A stretch of DNA of 64,000 nucleotides from CAIYRG01 sp963747255 (GTDB taxonomy: Bacteria; Pseudomonadota; Alphaproteobacteria; Micropepsales; Micropepsaceae): positions 930,001 through 994,000 of the forward strand of contig CAVVEG010000017.1 of assembly GCA_963747255.1 (NCBI GenBank), given 5' to 3'. Below, in pieces: positions 36,147 through 45,068 of this stretch. The number at the start of each line of letters is the position of its first letter. Position 1 is the stretch's first letter. Position numbers and translations under genes: made by a program. A model generated the notes under the pieces. It was not told the origin of the DNA and did not search any database. It worked only from the letters and a program-made list of their open reading frames with translations.

Positions 36147-37556
36147 ATGACCAGTCAGATTAACCATGACTACGCCATCAAAGACCTTGGTTTGGCGGAA
36201 TGGGGCCGACGCGAAATTGCCATTGCCGAAACCGAGATGCCAGGACTGATGGCGACGCGCGAAGAGTTTGGTCCCAGGCATCCGCTGCGTGGCGCACGGA
36301 TCGCCGGCTCGCTCCATATGACAATCCAGACGGCGGTTCTGATCGAAACACTGAAGGCCCTGGGCGCAGAAGTTCGCTGGTGCTCGTGCAACATCTATTC
36401 CACCCAGGATCATGCGGCGGCGGCGGTCGCAGCCTCCGGCACGCCGGTCTTCGCCTACAAAGGCGAAACATTGATCGAATATTGGGAATTTTCCCGCCGG
36501 ATCTTCGAATGGAGTGACGGCGGCACCCCCAACATGATCCTCGATGATGGTGGCGACGCCACTTTGATGATTCACCTCGGCGTGCGCGCTGAGTCGGGCG
36601 ACAAGTCGTTTCTCCGCAATCCCGGAAATGAAGAGGAGGAAGTTCTATTCGGGCTGATCCTGCGCACGTTGGAGGAAAAGCCCGGCTGGTTCAAAACCGT
36701 GGCCCAAAACATCCGTGGCGTGACGGAGGAAACGACGACAGGCGTTCACCGTCTCTATCAGATGGCAAAGGACGGACGGCTGCTTTTTCCGGCCATCAAC
36801 GTCAACGACTCGGTGACAAAATCGAAATTCGACAATTTGTATGGCTGCCGGGAAAGTCTGGTGGACGGCATCCGGCGCGGCACGGATGTGATGATGGCCG
36901 GCAAAGTCGCGATGGTCGCCGGTTTCGGCGACGTCGGAAAGGGATCGGCCGCATCTCTCCGCAATGCCGGCTGCCGGGTAATGATTTCGGAAATCGATCC
37001 CATTTGCGCGCTACAGGCGGCCATGGAAGGCTACGAAGTCACCACCATGGATGATGCCGCGGCGCGCGCTGACATTTTTGTCACCGCCACCGGCAATGTG
37101 GACGTAATCACGCTGGAACACATGCGGCGGATGAAGGACCGGGCGATCGTTGCAAATATCGGTCATTTCGATTCCGAAATTCAGGTCTCGTCCCTGCGCA
37201 ATTTCAAATGGCACAGCGTAAAACCGCAGGTCGATGAGATTGAATTCCCGGATGGCAAGCGCATCATCCTGCTGTCCGAAGGACGGCTGGTAAATCTGGG
37301 TAATGCTATGGGTCACCCCAGTTTCGTGATGTCCACCTCGTTCACCAATCAAACGCTGGCGCAGATGGAGATCTTCTGCAATCCGGACAAATATGAGCGG
37401 AAAGTCTATACGCTTCCGAAGAGTCTCGACGAGAAAGTCGCACGCCTCCATCTTGCGAAGATCGGCGCAAAACTGACAAAACTTTCCGAAAACCAGGCAG
37501 CCTATATCGGCGTTCGGCCGGATGGTCCCTTCAAGAGCGAATCCTACCGGTACTGA
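36147..37556 (+). CDS. ahcY: S-adenosylhomocysteine hydrolase
   Basis: 469 residues, full length. It splits S-adenosylhomocysteine into adenosine and homocysteine using bound NAD. WCSCNIYSTQDHAAAAVA, MILDDGGDATLMIHLG, GVTEETTTGVHRLYQM, the catalytic segment PAINVNDSVTKSKFDNLYGC, NAD loop GFGDVGKGSA, NIGHFDSEIQ, GNAMGHPSFVMSTSFTNQ and the C-terminal SYRY are all present. The ATG at 36147 was chosen over an upstream Met at 36054 because homology begins at INHDYAIKDLGLAEWGR. Its place after chvIG-hprK-ptsH is conserved in this class. Confidence 0.97.
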   Translation: MTSQINHDYAIKDLGLAEWGRREIAIAETEMPGLMATREEFGPRHPLRGARIAGSLHMTIQTAVLIETLKALGAEVRWCSCNIYSTQDHAAAAVAASGTPVFAYKGETLIEYWEFSRRIFEWSDGGTPNMILDDGGDATLMIHLGVRAESGDKSFLRNPGNEEEEVLFGLILRTLEEKPGWFKTVAQNIRGVTEETTTGVHRLYQMAKDGRLLFPAINVNDSVTKSKFDNLYGCRESLVDGIRRGTDVMMAGKVAMVAGFGDVGKGSAASLRNAGCRVMISEIDPICALQAAMEGYEVTTMDDAAARADIFVTATGNVDVITLEHMRRMKDRAIVANIGHFDSEIQVSSLRNFKWHSVKPQVDEIEFPDGKRIILLSEGRLVNLGNAMGHPSFVMSTSFTNQTLAQMEIFCNPDKYERKVYTLPKSLDEKVARLHLAKIGAKLTKLSENQAAYIGVRPDGPFKSESYRY

Positions 37557-37601
37557 CGTTTCACTTCGCCGTCATGAGGGGTGACAAAAGCGAAACTGGG
37601 T

Positions 37602-37617
37602 GGTACCAAGTAGTAAC
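37602..37617. promoter_or_regulatory. Candidate operator upstream of the TetR gene
   Basis: GGTAC-CAAGTA-GTAAC fits the pattern (G/C)(G/T)TAC-N6-GTAAC shared with two palindromes at 39325 and 39353. It is 53 bases before the TetR start, a usual place for self-regulation. Confidence 0.4.
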
Positions 37618-37670
37618 AAGTTAAGCGACGCTGTTTGCGGGCCGGGCTGTGTCGGGAGTTGAGAGGACAA

Positions 37671-38303
37671 ATGCGAACAACTGCAGCCCGAAAAAAGGCG
37701 CCCGAACTTCCCCCACGGGAACGGATACTCGAAGCCGCGTGTGAACTCTTCTATTCGCGTGGAATCCGGAACGTCAGCGTGGACGAGATTGCCGCCGCTG
37801 CGCAGACAAATAAAATGACCCTTTACCGCCATTTTGAATCCAAAGACCTGCTGGTGGCGGAATATCTCAAGAAGCTGGCGCAATACGGCGAGTCTCTGCA
37901 CGAGGATCTCGAGCGAAGAAATCCGGGCGATTCGCTTGGACAGCTCCGCGCCTGGATCGAGCATGTCAGCAAAAAGCTCAATTCGGCGCAGGACCGCGGC
38001 TGCCCAATGGCGAATGCTGCCGTGGAAATCCCCGAAAAAAATCATCCGGCGCGTGCGGTCATCGAAGAATTCAAGACGCGTCAGCGGGAGCGAATGGTGC
38101 GGGTTTGCAGTGAAGCTGGTTTCGTCCAGCCTGAGCGTTTGGCGGACGAACTGTTTTTGCTGTTTGAAGGCGCCTGCATCAATGTCCAGAGCGTCGGCAA
38201 CTGCGGTCCTGGATGCCGCTTTGCGGAAATGGCTACGCGGCTTATCGATTTGCATTCGCGCGGCACGGGAAAATCGTCAAGAACCGTTTCGCGGAGTTCG
38301 TGA
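37671..38303 (+). CDS. TetR-family transcriptional regulator
   Basis: 210 residues. The helix-turn-helix is residues 20-67: RERILEAACELFYSRGIRNV, VDEIAAAAQTNKMTLYRHFE, SKDLLVAEYLKKL. The C-terminal domain reads DRGCPMANAAVEIPEKNHPA and holds the ligand pocket; the C-x-M-A motif is common in TetR proteins that control efflux or lipid genes. GAGAGGA precedes the ATG. It is convergent with the MlaC-like gene. Three matching palindromes nearby may be its operators. Confidence 0.85.
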   Translation: MRTTAARKKAPELPPRERILEAACELFYSRGIRNVSVDEIAAAAQTNKMTLYRHFESKDLLVAEYLKKLAQYGESLHEDLERRNPGDSLGQLRAWIEHVSKKLNSAQDRGCPMANAAVEIPEKNHPARAVIEEFKTRQRERMVRVCSEAGFVQPERLADELFLLFEGACINVQSVGNCGPGCRFAEMATRLIDLHSRGTGKSSRTVSRSS

Positions 38304-38340
38304 TTTCGGGTAACCGACGTCTTTCGACGTAGTCCGGGGT

Positions 38341-39111
38341 TCACTCACCCGGATTGGAACCGGCCGCGCCTTTCGGATTCCGCGACTGGGCGAGAGAATC
38401 GCCCGTCCGCAATCGCCTCGCGCGGGTCTCGAGTTCGGCCGAAAGCAAAGCGATATTTCCGCCGTGCCGCTGGAGATAAGAGCCGAATTCATCCCGTTCC
38501 GTTAATGCCATCGAAATGCCTTCGACCTGCAAATCAACGACCACATCGGCTCCCGCGGGATTTTTGCGCACACGAAACGCGATATTGACAGGTGTAGCCT
38601 TCGTCGAATCTCCACCTGATAATTTCCCGTTGACGATGACGTCGTCCGCAGCGCGGATTTTCGAGCCAGTCACCTCGACGGTTTCGCCCGAGTTGCGATT
38701 GAGGCTCGTCTGGAAAACCGCCGTAAAGTAGTCGCCAAACGCCTTCATGAAGCCGTTCACCTGATCATCGGAAGCACCCCGGGCGTATTGGCCAAGAGTG
38801 AACACCGCGACGCGTTTGACGTCAGTCACGGAGAGCAGCAAGTCACGGAACTGCTGGTCGCGCTGCTGCGGTGCGAGCCGGCTGTCGTTCAGAACAGCGA
38901 GGCCCCTGTCGATGTTCTGTTGGACGAATGCCTCGGTGGAGGTTGCCGCGGCATAAACATGCGGAACTTGAAGCAACACAAAAACAATAGCGAACAGATA
39001 AGGCGTCAATATGCGCATTGCCGACATGCACCAGTAAGGGAACGACGCGGCCATCGATTTGATGACCGCCAATGGCCCGATCCGGAATCCCGGATTCTCC
39101 GTTTTGACCAT
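38341..39111 (-). CDS. MlaC/Ttg2-family periplasmic phospholipid-binding protein
   Basis: 256 residues from the ATG at 39111 (GGAG nine bases upstream). A hydrophobic segment MRILTPYLFAIVFVLLQVPH, then VYAAA, is a signal peptide. If the ATG at 39018 is used instead, the protein is 225 residues with a conventional leader. The MlaC domain follows: AFVQQNIDRGLAVLNDSRL, FRDLLLSVTDVKRVAVFTLG, GFMKAFGDYFTAVFQTSL, VNIAFRVRKNPAGADVVVDL and VEGISMALTERDEFGSYLQR. MlaC carries phospholipid between the membranes. No mlaFED, mlaA or hpnN gene is near. Confidence 0.85.
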   Translation of the reverse strand: MVKTENPGFRIGPLAVIKSMAASFPYWCMSAMRILTPYLFAIVFVLLQVPHVYAAATSTEAFVQQNIDRGLAVLNDSRLAPQQRDQQFRDLLLSVTDVKRVAVFTLGQYARGASDDQVNGFMKAFGDYFTAVFQTSLNRNSGETVEVTGSKIRAADDVIVNGKLSGGDSTKATPVNIAFRVRKNPAGADVVVDLQVEGISMALTERDEFGSYLQRHGGNIALLSAELETRARRLRTGDSLAQSRNPKGAAGSNPGE

Positions 39112-39324
39112 GGAACTCATCTCCAATTCATTAACCGGACGATAAGGACCGGGACGGAGTTGGGAGGGTGAGGACTCTCCGCCCCGGCCGGATGCTCAGG
39201 CATTCTGTGCCGCCGGCGGGGGACCGGCGATCGGCTCACATGCCAGAGCACCTGAAAAAAACACTTGCATGTACAATGACGTTTTCATGTTCTTTTTCCG
39301 GACATCCGGAGGAGAAAATTGACT

Positions 39325-39340
39325 GTTACCCACGGGTAAC
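39325..39340. promoter_or_regulatory. Perfect palindrome, candidate TetR operator
   Basis: GTTACCC-AC-GGGTAAC has perfect 7-bp arms. It matches the pattern GTTAC-N6-GTAAC and sits 214 bases upstream of the MlaC-like gene, next to a second similar site. Confidence 0.5.
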
Positions 39341-39352
39341 ACGGGGTAGATA

Positions 39353-39368
39353 CTTACTGGTCAGTAAC
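39353..39368. promoter_or_regulatory. Second palindrome, candidate TetR operator
   Basis: CTTAC-TGGTCA-GTAAC; the core TTACTG-GT-CAGTAA is perfectly symmetric. Spacing to the first palindrome is 28 bases centre to centre, close to three helical turns, so two dimers could bind side by side. Confidence 0.5.
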
Positions 39369-39791
39369 TCGTCAAGAGGAAAGTAAATCCCGGATGCGAC
39401 TTTTCGACAGGATTTCTTACGCTCAGGGGAAAGCGCGGCTGCCGCGGTATTCGATGATTCCGTAGTAGCGGGCAATCCGAGATCGAAGAAATCTCGGCGA
39501 TATACACCGACTCTTCCGGATGATCGGACCGCCCAAAAGGGCGTATCGACAAAAACGTCCGTACAGGTCGCACCCGGGATTCGTTCAACCAGCATCCCGA
39601 AAAGCCTGCCAGGACTGGCGGGATCCGCCCTTATTCGCCGGCGGATTGCCTCATTCGCAAATTCAGGACTTGGCTGTTTACGAATTTTTAACGAGATTCA
39701 TCGGGTGATTCGCCGATTCGGCTGCCGGTGCAGCGGAGATGAGGCCCTGCGGGGGAACGAGTATTCCGAATTTCGCCCTGAATCGAAGGGG

Positions 39792-42215
39792 ATGTGCGGC
39801 TCTATGGGCTGTCTGATCCTCGCATTCCGGGATAGGTGCCGCATTGCAAATTCATGCCGTGCCACCAGGTACCTGCTTTGGGGGCCGGTTCTGCTGCTGT
39901 TTCCGACACCGGCATCTGCTGCCGCAGTTGCCGGATTTTCGCCCGATATCTTTCTGGTCGTTGCGGCGCTCGCGGTGGCTCTTGCCATGACCGTCTGGGC
40001 AATGACCGAGCATCGCAACGCCGTGGCGCTGCGCCGGTCATTGAGAAATTCTGCGGACAAAGCCCGGGCAATGATCTCTGCGCGGGATGCATGGCTGTCG
40101 GCCGGGCGTGAATCGCTGCTCGTCTGGATTCCGGGCGGCACCGAACCGATAAACTTCGGCAACGGCTCCATTCTGTTTCAGGATTGTATGGCCGGCCCCG
40201 ATTCGCCCGCGCTTGATGCGGCACTGAAAGCCTTGAAGACGGACGCAACGGCATTTTCGCTCAACTGCAGATCGTCAGCGCGGCGCGCCGTGTCGGTCAG
40301 GGGACGTCCAGCCGGCGGTGGCCTGTTGGTTTTTCTGGAAGAGCAGTCCGAACCGCCTGAGTCGCTCGACTATCACGGCGCATTAAACACAATGCCGATT
40401 CCAGCATGGATTCGCGACAGGAATTTGTCCTTGCGCTTCGTCAATCGCGCCTTTCTGACGCTCGTCGGGTTGAGTGAAGATGCGATCTACACGGGAAACA
40501 TGGCATTCGAACGGTCCGAACGCGAACTGGCCGCCGCTGCGCAGGCCGGAAACAGAGTGATCGAAGCGACGCGGTTTGCGATGATTTCGGGTACACGCCG
40601 CGCCTTGTCCATTACGCTGTCTCCGTTGGATGACGGCGCGATTGCGGGCACCGCAAATGATTTGACCCGGCAGACCGAGGCCGAGACCCGACTGCGTCAG
40701 CATATCACCGCCCATGCAGACATTCTGGAGCGCATGACGACAGCCGTGGCGGTGTTTGGAGCGGACCGCAAGCTGGTATTCTACAATCCTGGCTTTACCG
40801 AATTGTGGGGTCTGCAGAGCCAATGGCTCAATGCGCATCCGAGCCATGGCGATCTTCTGGAGCGGCTGCGCGAAATGCGAAAATTGCCGGAACAGACGGA
40901 CTTCCGCGCATGGAAGCAGCTTCAGGCGAAAGTCTTCGAAACACGTGAGCATGAGGAGCAGAGCTGGCATGTACCCGGGGGACAGACGCTGCGCGTCACC
41001 GCCCAGCCACAGCCTGCGGGCGGTGTGGCGTTCCTGTTCGAGGATGTCAGCGAGAAACTTCGTCTCGAGATCTCGTACAACACACTGATGAAAGTTCAGA
41101 AAGCGAGTCTTGATACCTTGCAGGAAGGAGTTGCGGTCTTCGGTCCGGATGGAAAACTGAAATTGCGCAATCTGGCGTTCGCGCGCATCTGGCGATTCGA
41201 GCCTCCGGAATTATCGGGAGAGCCGCATCTCAAGCAGCTCACGGAGGCGTGCTCCGCACGGTTCGGCGGGGACCGCATCTGGGATCTTGTTACCGCGAGC
41301 GTGACTTCCGCGGCTTCGTCGCGAAGTCGCGAATGGAACGAAATGGAGCGATCGGACGGTGCGATCATCAGGCTCAGTATTGCGCCCCTTCCGGACGGGG
41401 CGACTTTCGTCAGTTTCGCCGACATAACGGACCGGTTCCGCATCGAAACCGCACTGCGGGAGCGCAATGACGCGCTGGAAGCGAGCGACCGGATGAAATC
41501 GGAATTTGTCCGCCGCATGTCCTATGAACTGCGAACGCCACTGAATTCCATCATGGGCTTTTCCGAGATGCTGCGAAGCGGCACAGCGGGCGCTCTGAAT
41601 GCTAAACAACGCGAATATGCCGATGCCGTCATCAAGGCTTCCGGGCAACTTCGTGATCTGATCAACGATGTTCTTGATCTTTCCGATCTCGAGTCCCATT
41701 CCGTTGAACTCGAGTACGAAAGCATCGACCTCAATCTGCTGCTTTCCGGGATCGCCGAGCATGCGCGCAGCTGGGCCATCAAGGCCGGCTTGAGCTTCCG
41801 TCTGGATTGCAAACAGTCGCAGGGTCCATTTCTTGGCGATCCGCGCCGCCTGAAACAGGTGCTGTTCAATCTGATCGCCAACGCGTTTAAATATACGCCG
41901 CGCGGAGGCACCGTCACAGTGGGCGGACGCATCTCCGCGGATGAGGTCAATCTGTATGTCGCCGACACGGGCCCCGGCGTGCCGCCCGACATCATGGCAT
42001 CGGTTTTCGATCGATTTTCAGCCAGCGGTGGAGCTCTCGCGCGTGCGGGCGCCGGAATTGGTCTGACTCTGGTGAAACAGTTTATCGAATTGCATGGCGG
42101 ATGGGTGGAGCTGGAGTCGCAGATCGGCGGCGGCACACGCGTGACCTGCCATATTCCGCGCAAGCGTGAACCGCGCAAACCGCGGGCGGTTCCGGCAAAG
42201 CAGCCCATACCGTAG
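39792..42215 (+). CDS. divL: DivL-type cell-cycle kinase homologue with Tyr in the H-box
   Basis: 807 residues. Two hydrophobic segments (YLLWGPVLLLFPTPASA, then DIFLVVAALAVALAMTVW) place it in the inner membrane. Several PAS-like domains follow (YHGALNTMPIPAWIRDR, TAVAVFGADRKLVFYNPGFT, EGVAVFGPDGKLKLRN), then the dimerisation helix RRMSYELRTPLNSIMGFSEM, where Tyr578 replaces the phospho-His, as in Caulobacter DivL. The ATP domain keeps its N-box (FNLIANAFKYTPRGG) and G-boxes (VADTGPGVPPD, GAGIGLTLVKQFIELHGG). DivL steers CckA through binding DivK. The ATG at 39792 has AAGGGG just upstream; GTG at 39705 is an alternative. Confidence 0.9.
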   Translation: MCGSMGCLILAFRDRCRIANSCRATRYLLWGPVLLLFPTPASAAAVAGFSPDIFLVVAALAVALAMTVWAMTEHRNAVALRRSLRNSADKARAMISARDAWLSAGRESLLVWIPGGTEPINFGNGSILFQDCMAGPDSPALDAALKALKTDATAFSLNCRSSARRAVSVRGRPAGGGLLVFLEEQSEPPESLDYHGALNTMPIPAWIRDRNLSLRFVNRAFLTLVGLSEDAIYTGNMAFERSERELAAAAQAGNRVIEATRFAMISGTRRALSITLSPLDDGAIAGTANDLTRQTEAETRLRQHITAHADILERMTTAVAVFGADRKLVFYNPGFTELWGLQSQWLNAHPSHGDLLERLREMRKLPEQTDFRAWKQLQAKVFETREHEEQSWHVPGGQTLRVTAQPQPAGGVAFLFEDVSEKLRLEISYNTLMKVQKASLDTLQEGVAVFGPDGKLKLRNLAFARIWRFEPPELSGEPHLKQLTEACSARFGGDRIWDLVTASVTSAASSRSREWNEMERSDGAIIRLSIAPLPDGATFVSFADITDRFRIETALRERNDALEASDRMKSEFVRRMSYELRTPLNSIMGFSEMLRSGTAGALNAKQREYADAVIKASGQLRDLINDVLDLSDLESHSVELEYESIDLNLLLSGIAEHARSWAIKAGLSFRLDCKQSQGPFLGDPRRLKQVLFNLIANAFKYTPRGGTVTVGGRISADEVNLYVADTGPGVPPDIMASVFDRFSASGGALARAGAGIGLTLVKQFIELHGGWVELESQIGGGTRVTCHIPRKREPRKPRAVPAKQPIP

Positions 42216-42279
42216 GAGGGGATTGCCAATCTCGCGCAGACGGGACTAGCTTTGAAGTGCGTTTTCAGGACAGACGGGG

Positions 42280-42564
42280 ATGAGCCTGCGAAAATTCGTG
42301 ATTGAAAGGGATTTGCCGCAGATCGGATCGGCAAGCCGCGATCAGCTACGCGCCGCCACGGCAAAATCGAACGGTGTGCTGCGTGAGCTCGGACCCGATA
42401 TCCAATGGGTCGAAAGTTATGTGGCGGACGACAAGATTTACTGCGTCTATCTGGCTGCCAATGAAGGGATGATTCGCAGGCACGCGGAGATGAGTGGTTT
42501 CCCGGCGTCGAAAGTCAGCGAAATCCGCAAGACGATCGATCCAACAACAGAGCGCCCGGAATAG
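42280..42564 (+). CDS. DUF4242 protein
   Basis: 94 residues: KFVIERDLPQIGSASRDQLR, NGVLRELGPDIQWVESYVAD and KIYCVYLAANEGMIRRHAEM are the family pattern, a small ferredoxin-like fold; one member is reported as a nickel-binding protein. The His in the third segment is conserved. It is 64 bases after divL. The function here is unknown. Confidence 0.8.
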   Translation: MSLRKFVIERDLPQIGSASRDQLRAATAKSNGVLRELGPDIQWVESYVADDKIYCVYLAANEGMIRRHAEMSGFPASKVSEIRKTIDPTTERPE

Positions 42565-42586
42565 GACGCCTGGTTCGCTTTCGCCA

Positions 42587-42613
42587 GGGCGGTTGCGGGC
42601 CTGCACACCGCCC
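42587..42613. terminator. Hairpin between convergent genes
   Basis: GGGCGGT and ACCGCCC form a 7-bp stem around a 13-base loop, between the DUF4242 gene and the convergent isochorismatase-family gene. There is no T-run. Confidence 0.35.
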
Positions 42614-42619
42614 GTTAAG

Positions 42620-43333
42620 TCATTCTGCGGCTGCCTGTCGGGTCCGGCGATAGTTGCGGTCCAGCACGCTAATCAGATGTTCGCTCGACATGATATCGCC
42701 AAACCGCACATAGAACGCGATCAGCGAAGCATTGTGCAATTCGTCGCTCATTGCGGCGTTCGCGTCCGTAACCATGATGGTGCGGAAATTCCGCATCATG
42801 GCGTCCCGTGCCGTCGATTCGCAGCAGATATTCGTGACCGTTCCGGTCACGATCACCGTGTCGATGCCGCGTGATTTCAGCTCGGCTTCCAGGCTGGAGG
42901 AACCTTGGATAAAGGCGGAAAATCGGGTCTTTTGCACGAAAAGATCATCAGTCTGCGGATGCAAACCGGCCCAGATTTCATACCCTTTCGATCCCGGGGT
43001 CATGGATTCGAGTCGCTTCCGCGTGCGCTCCAGCCCATCCATTTCAAGGCGAATGGACCAACTCTGAAGGGTTTCTTCAGTCGCCGCATTCTGAATCCAG
43101 ACCACCGTCCCGCCGGTGCGCCGGGCAGCTTCGGCGAGCCGGTTGATATTCGGCACGATGTCGCGCGCCATCGTACAAACGCTGTGTCCGACTTCCTCCA
43201 TCATGAAGCCGTTCTGCATATCGATCACGAGCAGTGCAGCCTTCGCGGGATCAAATTCCTCGAACACATGCTTTCGTCCGCGCGCCCGCACCACCTGATC
43301 CGTGACTGCATCCGGAATTAAGATTTTATGCAT
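42620..43333 (-). CDS. Isochorismatase-family cysteine hydrolase
   Basis: 237 residues with the full catalytic triad: Asp in ALLVIDMQNGFM, Lys in FVQKTRFSAFIQG, and the nucleophile Cys in GTVTNICCESTARDA. The cis-peptide loop lies just before it. Family members hydrolyse amides or vinyl ethers of small molecules; the substrate is not evident. The gene is followed on the same strand by neither transporter nor regulator. It contrasts with the Ser-containing relative at 7146-7802. Confidence 0.88.
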   Translation of the reverse strand: MHKILIPDAVTDQVVRARGRKHVFEEFDPAKAALLVIDMQNGFMMEEVGHSVCTMARDIVPNINRLAEAARRTGGTVVWIQNAATEETLQSWSIRLEMDGLERTRKRLESMTPGSKGYEIWAGLHPQTDDLFVQKTRFSAFIQGSSSLEAELKSRGIDTVIVTGTVTNICCESTARDAMMRNFRTIMVTDANAAMSDELHNASLIAFYVRFGDIMSSEHLISVLDRNYRRTRQAAAE

Positions 43334-43410
43334 GGCCGGAACACCCTACGTCGCCGCAGCAGACATTGTCCTGCCGTCCCAAAGCGTGCGCAAGACTGAA
43401 GAATTTTCCG

Positions 43411-43731
43411 TCAGTGCTGGGTTTTTGGCGTGCGGACAATCAGGCCGTCCAGCGCGGGTGTGACTTTGAGCTGGCAGGACAAGCGGCTGTTGGGTTTCAC
43501 ATCCTGAGCGAAATCCAGCATCTGCTCCTCCATTTCCTGGCGCGGCGGCAGTTTCGCAATCCACTCGGGATCGACGTAAACATGACAGGTGGCGCAGGCA
43601 CATGCTCCACCGCAATCCGCATCAATCCCGGGCACACGGTTTTTCACCGCGCCCTCCATCACCGACCAGCCGGCCGGCACCTCCACCGTGCGCTCTTTGC
43701 CATTTTGTTCGATGTACGTTATTTTTGGCAT
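43411..43731 (-). CDS. 2Fe-2S ferredoxin (adrenodoxin/putidaredoxin type)
   Basis: 106 residues. The cluster ligands are Cys40, Cys46 and Cys49 in DCGGACACATCHVYV and Cys86 in SRLSCQLKV, the C-x5-C-x2-C pattern of vertebrate-type ferredoxins. PPRQEMEEQMLDFA is the acidic partner-binding helix. It follows its reductase gene by six bases on the same strand, so the two form an electron-transfer pair, usually for a cytochrome P450 or a similar oxygenase, none of which is adjacent. Confidence 0.93.
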   Translation of the reverse strand: MPKITYIEQNGKERTVEVPAGWSVMEGAVKNRVPGIDADCGGACACATCHVYVDPEWIAKLPPRQEMEEQMLDFAQDVKPNSRLSCQLKVTPALDGLIVRTPKTQH

Positions 43732-43737
43732 CCGTGT

Positions 43738-44940
43738 TCACGCCAGTTGCTTCGCAGGCACGCCGGTATCGGCGAGGCGTTCGGGATCAATTTGAGCCCG
43801 GTTTGCGATCAATTTGCGTCCGGCGATGTAGTCCGGCGCAGCGTTCACCGCTTCCACCCCAACGACCACACCACCACGCAGGTGGAACACCGAGAATTTC
43901 CTCATCGACGGACTTCCCCTGACCACCGAGACGTCTCCGGGGCGCACGAGTCCGGCGATCTGCAGTTTGATGTCGTACTGGTCGGACCAGAACCAGGGCA
44001 CTTCGCGATATGGTGCAGGCTTCCCGAGCATGGCCAGAGCCGCGTGCCTGGCCTGATCGATCGCATTCTGCACCGATTCGAGACGGACCCGATGACCATC
44101 AAAGGCAGGATGGCTGGTACAATCGCCCGCGGCGAAGATTTCGGGATCGGAGGTTGCGCCGAATTCGTCAACCGCAATGCCGTTGTCACAGAGAATTCCG
44201 GCCTTAAGCGCCAATTCACAATTGGGTACAACTCCTATCCCCGCAATCACGAAATCGGCTGCAACGCGCCCCCCGCTGGTGCTGACTGCCTCTACACGGG
44301 ACACTCCTTCGTAAGCCAGGGCCGTTGCGTTGAGACGCAACCGCACGCCCTGGCTTTCGTGCAGCTCGCGGTAAAAAGCTGAGATTTGCGGAGAGGCCGA
44401 GCGCACCATCAGTCTGTCTGCAGCTTCAATGACGCTCACCTCAAGCCCGTGTTTACGAGCGACGGCTGCGACCTCCAAACCGATATAACCTCCACCCACG
44501 ACAGCAAGCCTTGCCCCCGGAATCAGATTCCTGCGAAGCGCATCCGAGTCGTCAATGCCGCGCAGGTAATGGACCCCGGGAAGGCCCGCGCCGGGCACCG
44601 GCAATTTTCGGACACGCGCACCGGTGGCGAGCAGCAGGCGGTCATAGGGAATCGCGTCGCCGTCCGAGAGCTGCACCGACTTTGCGGCGCGATCGATCAT
44701 CGTCGCCGTCTGGCCCAGCCGCAAAACGCAATTGCTCTCGGCGTAAAAGGTGTCCGGCTTCAGGAAAAGCCGCTCCCGGACGAAATCGCCGGCCATATAG
44801 GCTTTGGACAAGGGGGGCCGCTGGTAAGGCGGATAAGGTTCGTCGCCGATTACGGTCAGGTCGCCGCCGAATCTTTCGGAAGCCAGGGTCGCAACCGCCT
44901 GCGCTGCGGCCTGCCCCGCACCGATGATGACGAAACGCAT
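43738..44940 (-). CDS. NAD(P)H-dependent ferredoxin reductase (putidaredoxin-reductase family)
   Basis: 400 residues. FVIIGAGQAAAQAVATL binds FAD; YPPYQRPPLSKAYM is the family loop; LLLATGARVRKLP and LAVVGGGYIGLEVAAVARKH (NADH site) follow; VDEFGATSDPEIFAAGDCTS binds the flavin; WFWSDQYDIKLQIAG is the C-terminal mark of this family. It passes electrons from NAD(P)H to the ferredoxin downstream. The ATG at 44940 was chosen because homology starts there. Confidence 0.93.
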   Translation of the reverse strand: MRFVIIGAGQAAAQAVATLASERFGGDLTVIGDEPYPPYQRPPLSKAYMAGDFVRERLFLKPDTFYAESNCVLRLGQTATMIDRAAKSVQLSDGDAIPYDRLLLATGARVRKLPVPGAGLPGVHYLRGIDDSDALRRNLIPGARLAVVGGGYIGLEVAAVARKHGLEVSVIEAADRLMVRSASPQISAFYRELHESQGVRLRLNATALAYEGVSRVEAVSTSGGRVAADFVIAGIGVVPNCELALKAGILCDNGIAVDEFGATSDPEIFAAGDCTSHPAFDGHRVRLESVQNAIDQARHAALAMLGKPAPYREVPWFWSDQYDIKLQIAGLVRPGDVSVVRGSPSMRKFSVFHLRGGVVVGVEAVNAAPDYIAGRKLIANRAQIDPERLADTGVPAKQLA

Positions 44941-45068
44941 TGCTGGATCCAAGACCTTTTCCGGACCGCCGCGGTTAGCATGCGTCCATTTTTCGGGCAA
45001 TCGAACAATTGCGCCGCAGCCCGCTTTGGCGCGTTGAGCGCAGGTTGTCGGCAAGCTACAAAAGCTGC

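Larger units (their letters stand above)
39112..39791. other. Long intergenic region upstream of divL
   Basis: 680 bases without a convincing gene. It holds two palindromes (39325-39340 and 39353-39368). A possible 23-codon ORF at 39394 follows an AGAGGAAAG ribosome-binding sequence, and the divL frame is open upstream from about 39438 without a recognisable domain. A frameshifted small gene cannot be excluded, because indels are common in this window. Confidence 0.4.
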
